This document shows positions 7,197 through 8,151 of a DNA stretch of 8,151 bases, piece after piece. Each line of letters opens with the position of its first letter. Position 1 is the first letter of the stretch. The notes under the pieces are model-generated. The model searched no databases. It saw nothing but the letters and a program-made list of their open reading frames with translations, and had not been told where the DNA came from. A program made the translations under genes and the position numbers. The stretch is from an uncultured Eubacteriales bacterium (GTDB taxonomy: Bacteria; Bacillota; Clostridia; Lachnospirales; Anaerotignaceae): NCBI GenBank assembly GCA_959604475.1, contig CAUHBX010000031.1:1-8151 (forward strand), in the 5' to 3' direction.

Positions 7197-8151
7197 GCAT
7201 AAGTTTTCGCCTTAAGTAGTCCAGGGCATTATAAGCCGCCCTCTCCCTTATGACATTCCTCTTGCCGGCCAGATTAAGCTCCTTCACATAGGTTTTTCCC
7301 TCGATATAAACGCCGATAAACACAAGCCCCTCGGGCTTCCCCTCGGAAGGGCCTGGGCCTGCCACGCCCGTTGTCGAAAGGCCTATTGAGGCGCCCGAGG
7401 ATTTGGCTATTCCCTCCGCCATCTCCACCGCAGTTTCCGCGCTGACGGCGCCGTAGGTTTCAAGCGTTTGCCTCTTAACCCCAAGGCGGCGCATTTTGGC
7501 CCCATTGCTGTAGGCAACGGCCCCCTCCAGAAGAACGGAGGATATGCCGGGATATTCTATGAGCTTTGACGCCACAAGGCCGCCGGTACAGCTTTCAGCC
7601 ACGGCTATCGTCTCATTCCGTTTTACAAGCATTTGGGCAACAGTCTCCTGCATGGAGGTCTCGCCCTCGGCATATACGTTTTTGCCGAAGCGTGAATATA
7701 TTTCCTTAGCAACGGGCTCTATAATTTTTTCGGCCTCAGCAGCATTTTCCGCCCTGGCCGTAATTCTCAAAACCGCCTCAGCGTCCTTGGCATACGGCGC
7801 GACCGTTGGGTTCTTCTGCGAGGCTATCAAATCCTTGACCTGCATTTCCATGGCGCTTTCGCCGACGCCGGCAATCCTTAAAACCCTTGACACAAGGGTA
7901 TATTCCTGCTTTGAGGCAAGATATGGCTTTACCTGCTCTGAAAACATGGGCTTCATCTCTCTTGGAGGGCCCGGCATCATAATAAGTATCTGCTTTTCAT
8001 TTTCAATAATAATGCCGGGAGCCGTGCCGTTGGCGTTGTACATTACAGCTGCGCCCTCGGGCACCATAGCCTGTTTCACATTATTGTCTGTCATGGGCCT
8101 TTTCATTTTGTCAAAAAACTTCTTAATCCTGTCCAAAGCCCTTTCATCCAG
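7189..8151 (-). CDS. cinA: CinA-family protein (start lies beyond the window)
   Basis: 320 residues of a protein that runs off the right edge are visible. Family members have about 410-420, so roughly the first 90-100 are missing. The visible part opens within the MoaB-like nucleotide domain: PEGA, then NGTAPG at 41-46 and PGPPREM at 60-66. A middle domain follows, and the C-terminal CinA/PncC domain carries AESCTGG at 185-191 and TGVAGPGP at 261-268. PncC-type domains deamidate NMN, and CinA proteins are also linked to ADP-ribose pyrophosphatase activity in NAD turnover. In some Bacillota cinA is co-expressed with recA as a competence-induced gene. The frame is open to base 8151 (LDERA before the in-frame TTG at 8136), so that TTG is not a start. 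The recA promoter begins inside its last codons. Confidence 0.96.
   Translation of the reverse strand: MDERALDRIKKFFDKMKRPMTDNNVKQAMVPEGAAVMYNANGTAPGIIIENEKQILIMMPGPPREMKPMFSEQVKPYLASKQEYTLVSRVLRIAGVGESAMEMQVKDLIASQKNPTVAPYAKDAEAVLRITARAENAAEAEKIIEPVAKEIYSRFGKNVYAEGETSMQETVAQMLVKRNETIAVAESCTGGLVASKLIEYPGISSVLLEGAVAYSNGAKMRRLGVKRQTLETYGAVSAETAVEMAEGIAKSSGASIGLSTTGVAGPGPSEGKPEGLVFIGVYIEGKTYVKELNLAGKRNVIRERAAYNALDYLRRKLMLD

Noticed and set aside
8134..8136. TTG at 8136 as the start of cinA.
   Set aside because: The frame is open to the window edge and the visible part starts mid-domain. The gene is truncated by the window, not short.

Overview
The window is a compact run of bacterial housekeeping genes. 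All are on the minus strand, so transcription runs from high to low coordinates. The order is cinA (3' part only) - recA - recX - a 901-residue TPR protein - rplU (L21) - prp - rpmA (L27) - obgE. The setting points to Bacillota, most likely class Clostridia. The evidence is the rplU-prp-rpmA-obgE cluster, an L27 with a cleavable N-terminal extension beside its own Prp protease, the cinA-recA-recX order, strong GGAGG-type Shine-Dalgarno sites and sigma-A-type promoters. The genus cannot be fixed from this window.

Region 7189-8151 holds most of cinA, whose start lies beyond the window. Its last codons contain the -35 box of a good recA promoter. A palindromic, SOS-like element covers the -10 box and probable start site of that promoter. 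recA (GTG start) and recX are separated by 2 nt, and a strong Rho-independent terminator follows recX. Region 5286-5340 packs a possible promoter (perfect TATAAT) and that terminator ahead of the TPR gene.

Region 2556-5261 is a single cytoplasmic-looking protein made almost wholly of about 20 kinesin-light-chain-type TPR units. The first nine keep a 42-residue period with no insertion. Its function is unknown, and it is the only gene here that is not a standard housekeeping gene.

Region 1422-2546 is a ribosomal-protein operon. It has a near-consensus extended -10 promoter and a structured leader of L21-leader type with mutually exclusive hairpins, followed by rplU, prp and rpmA and a terminator with a perfect 14-bp stem. 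Prp should remove the first residues of L27, and the two genes are 1 nt apart. obgE (14-1291) follows after a 174-nt gap with no convincing promoter.

No RNA genes, mobile elements, CRISPR arrays or other signs of gene transfer were seen. No stretch over 300 nt lacks a gene. Nothing here is clearly a new system. The items most worth a second look are the unusual recA operator, the TPR protein and its odd promoter/terminator region, and the rplU leader.
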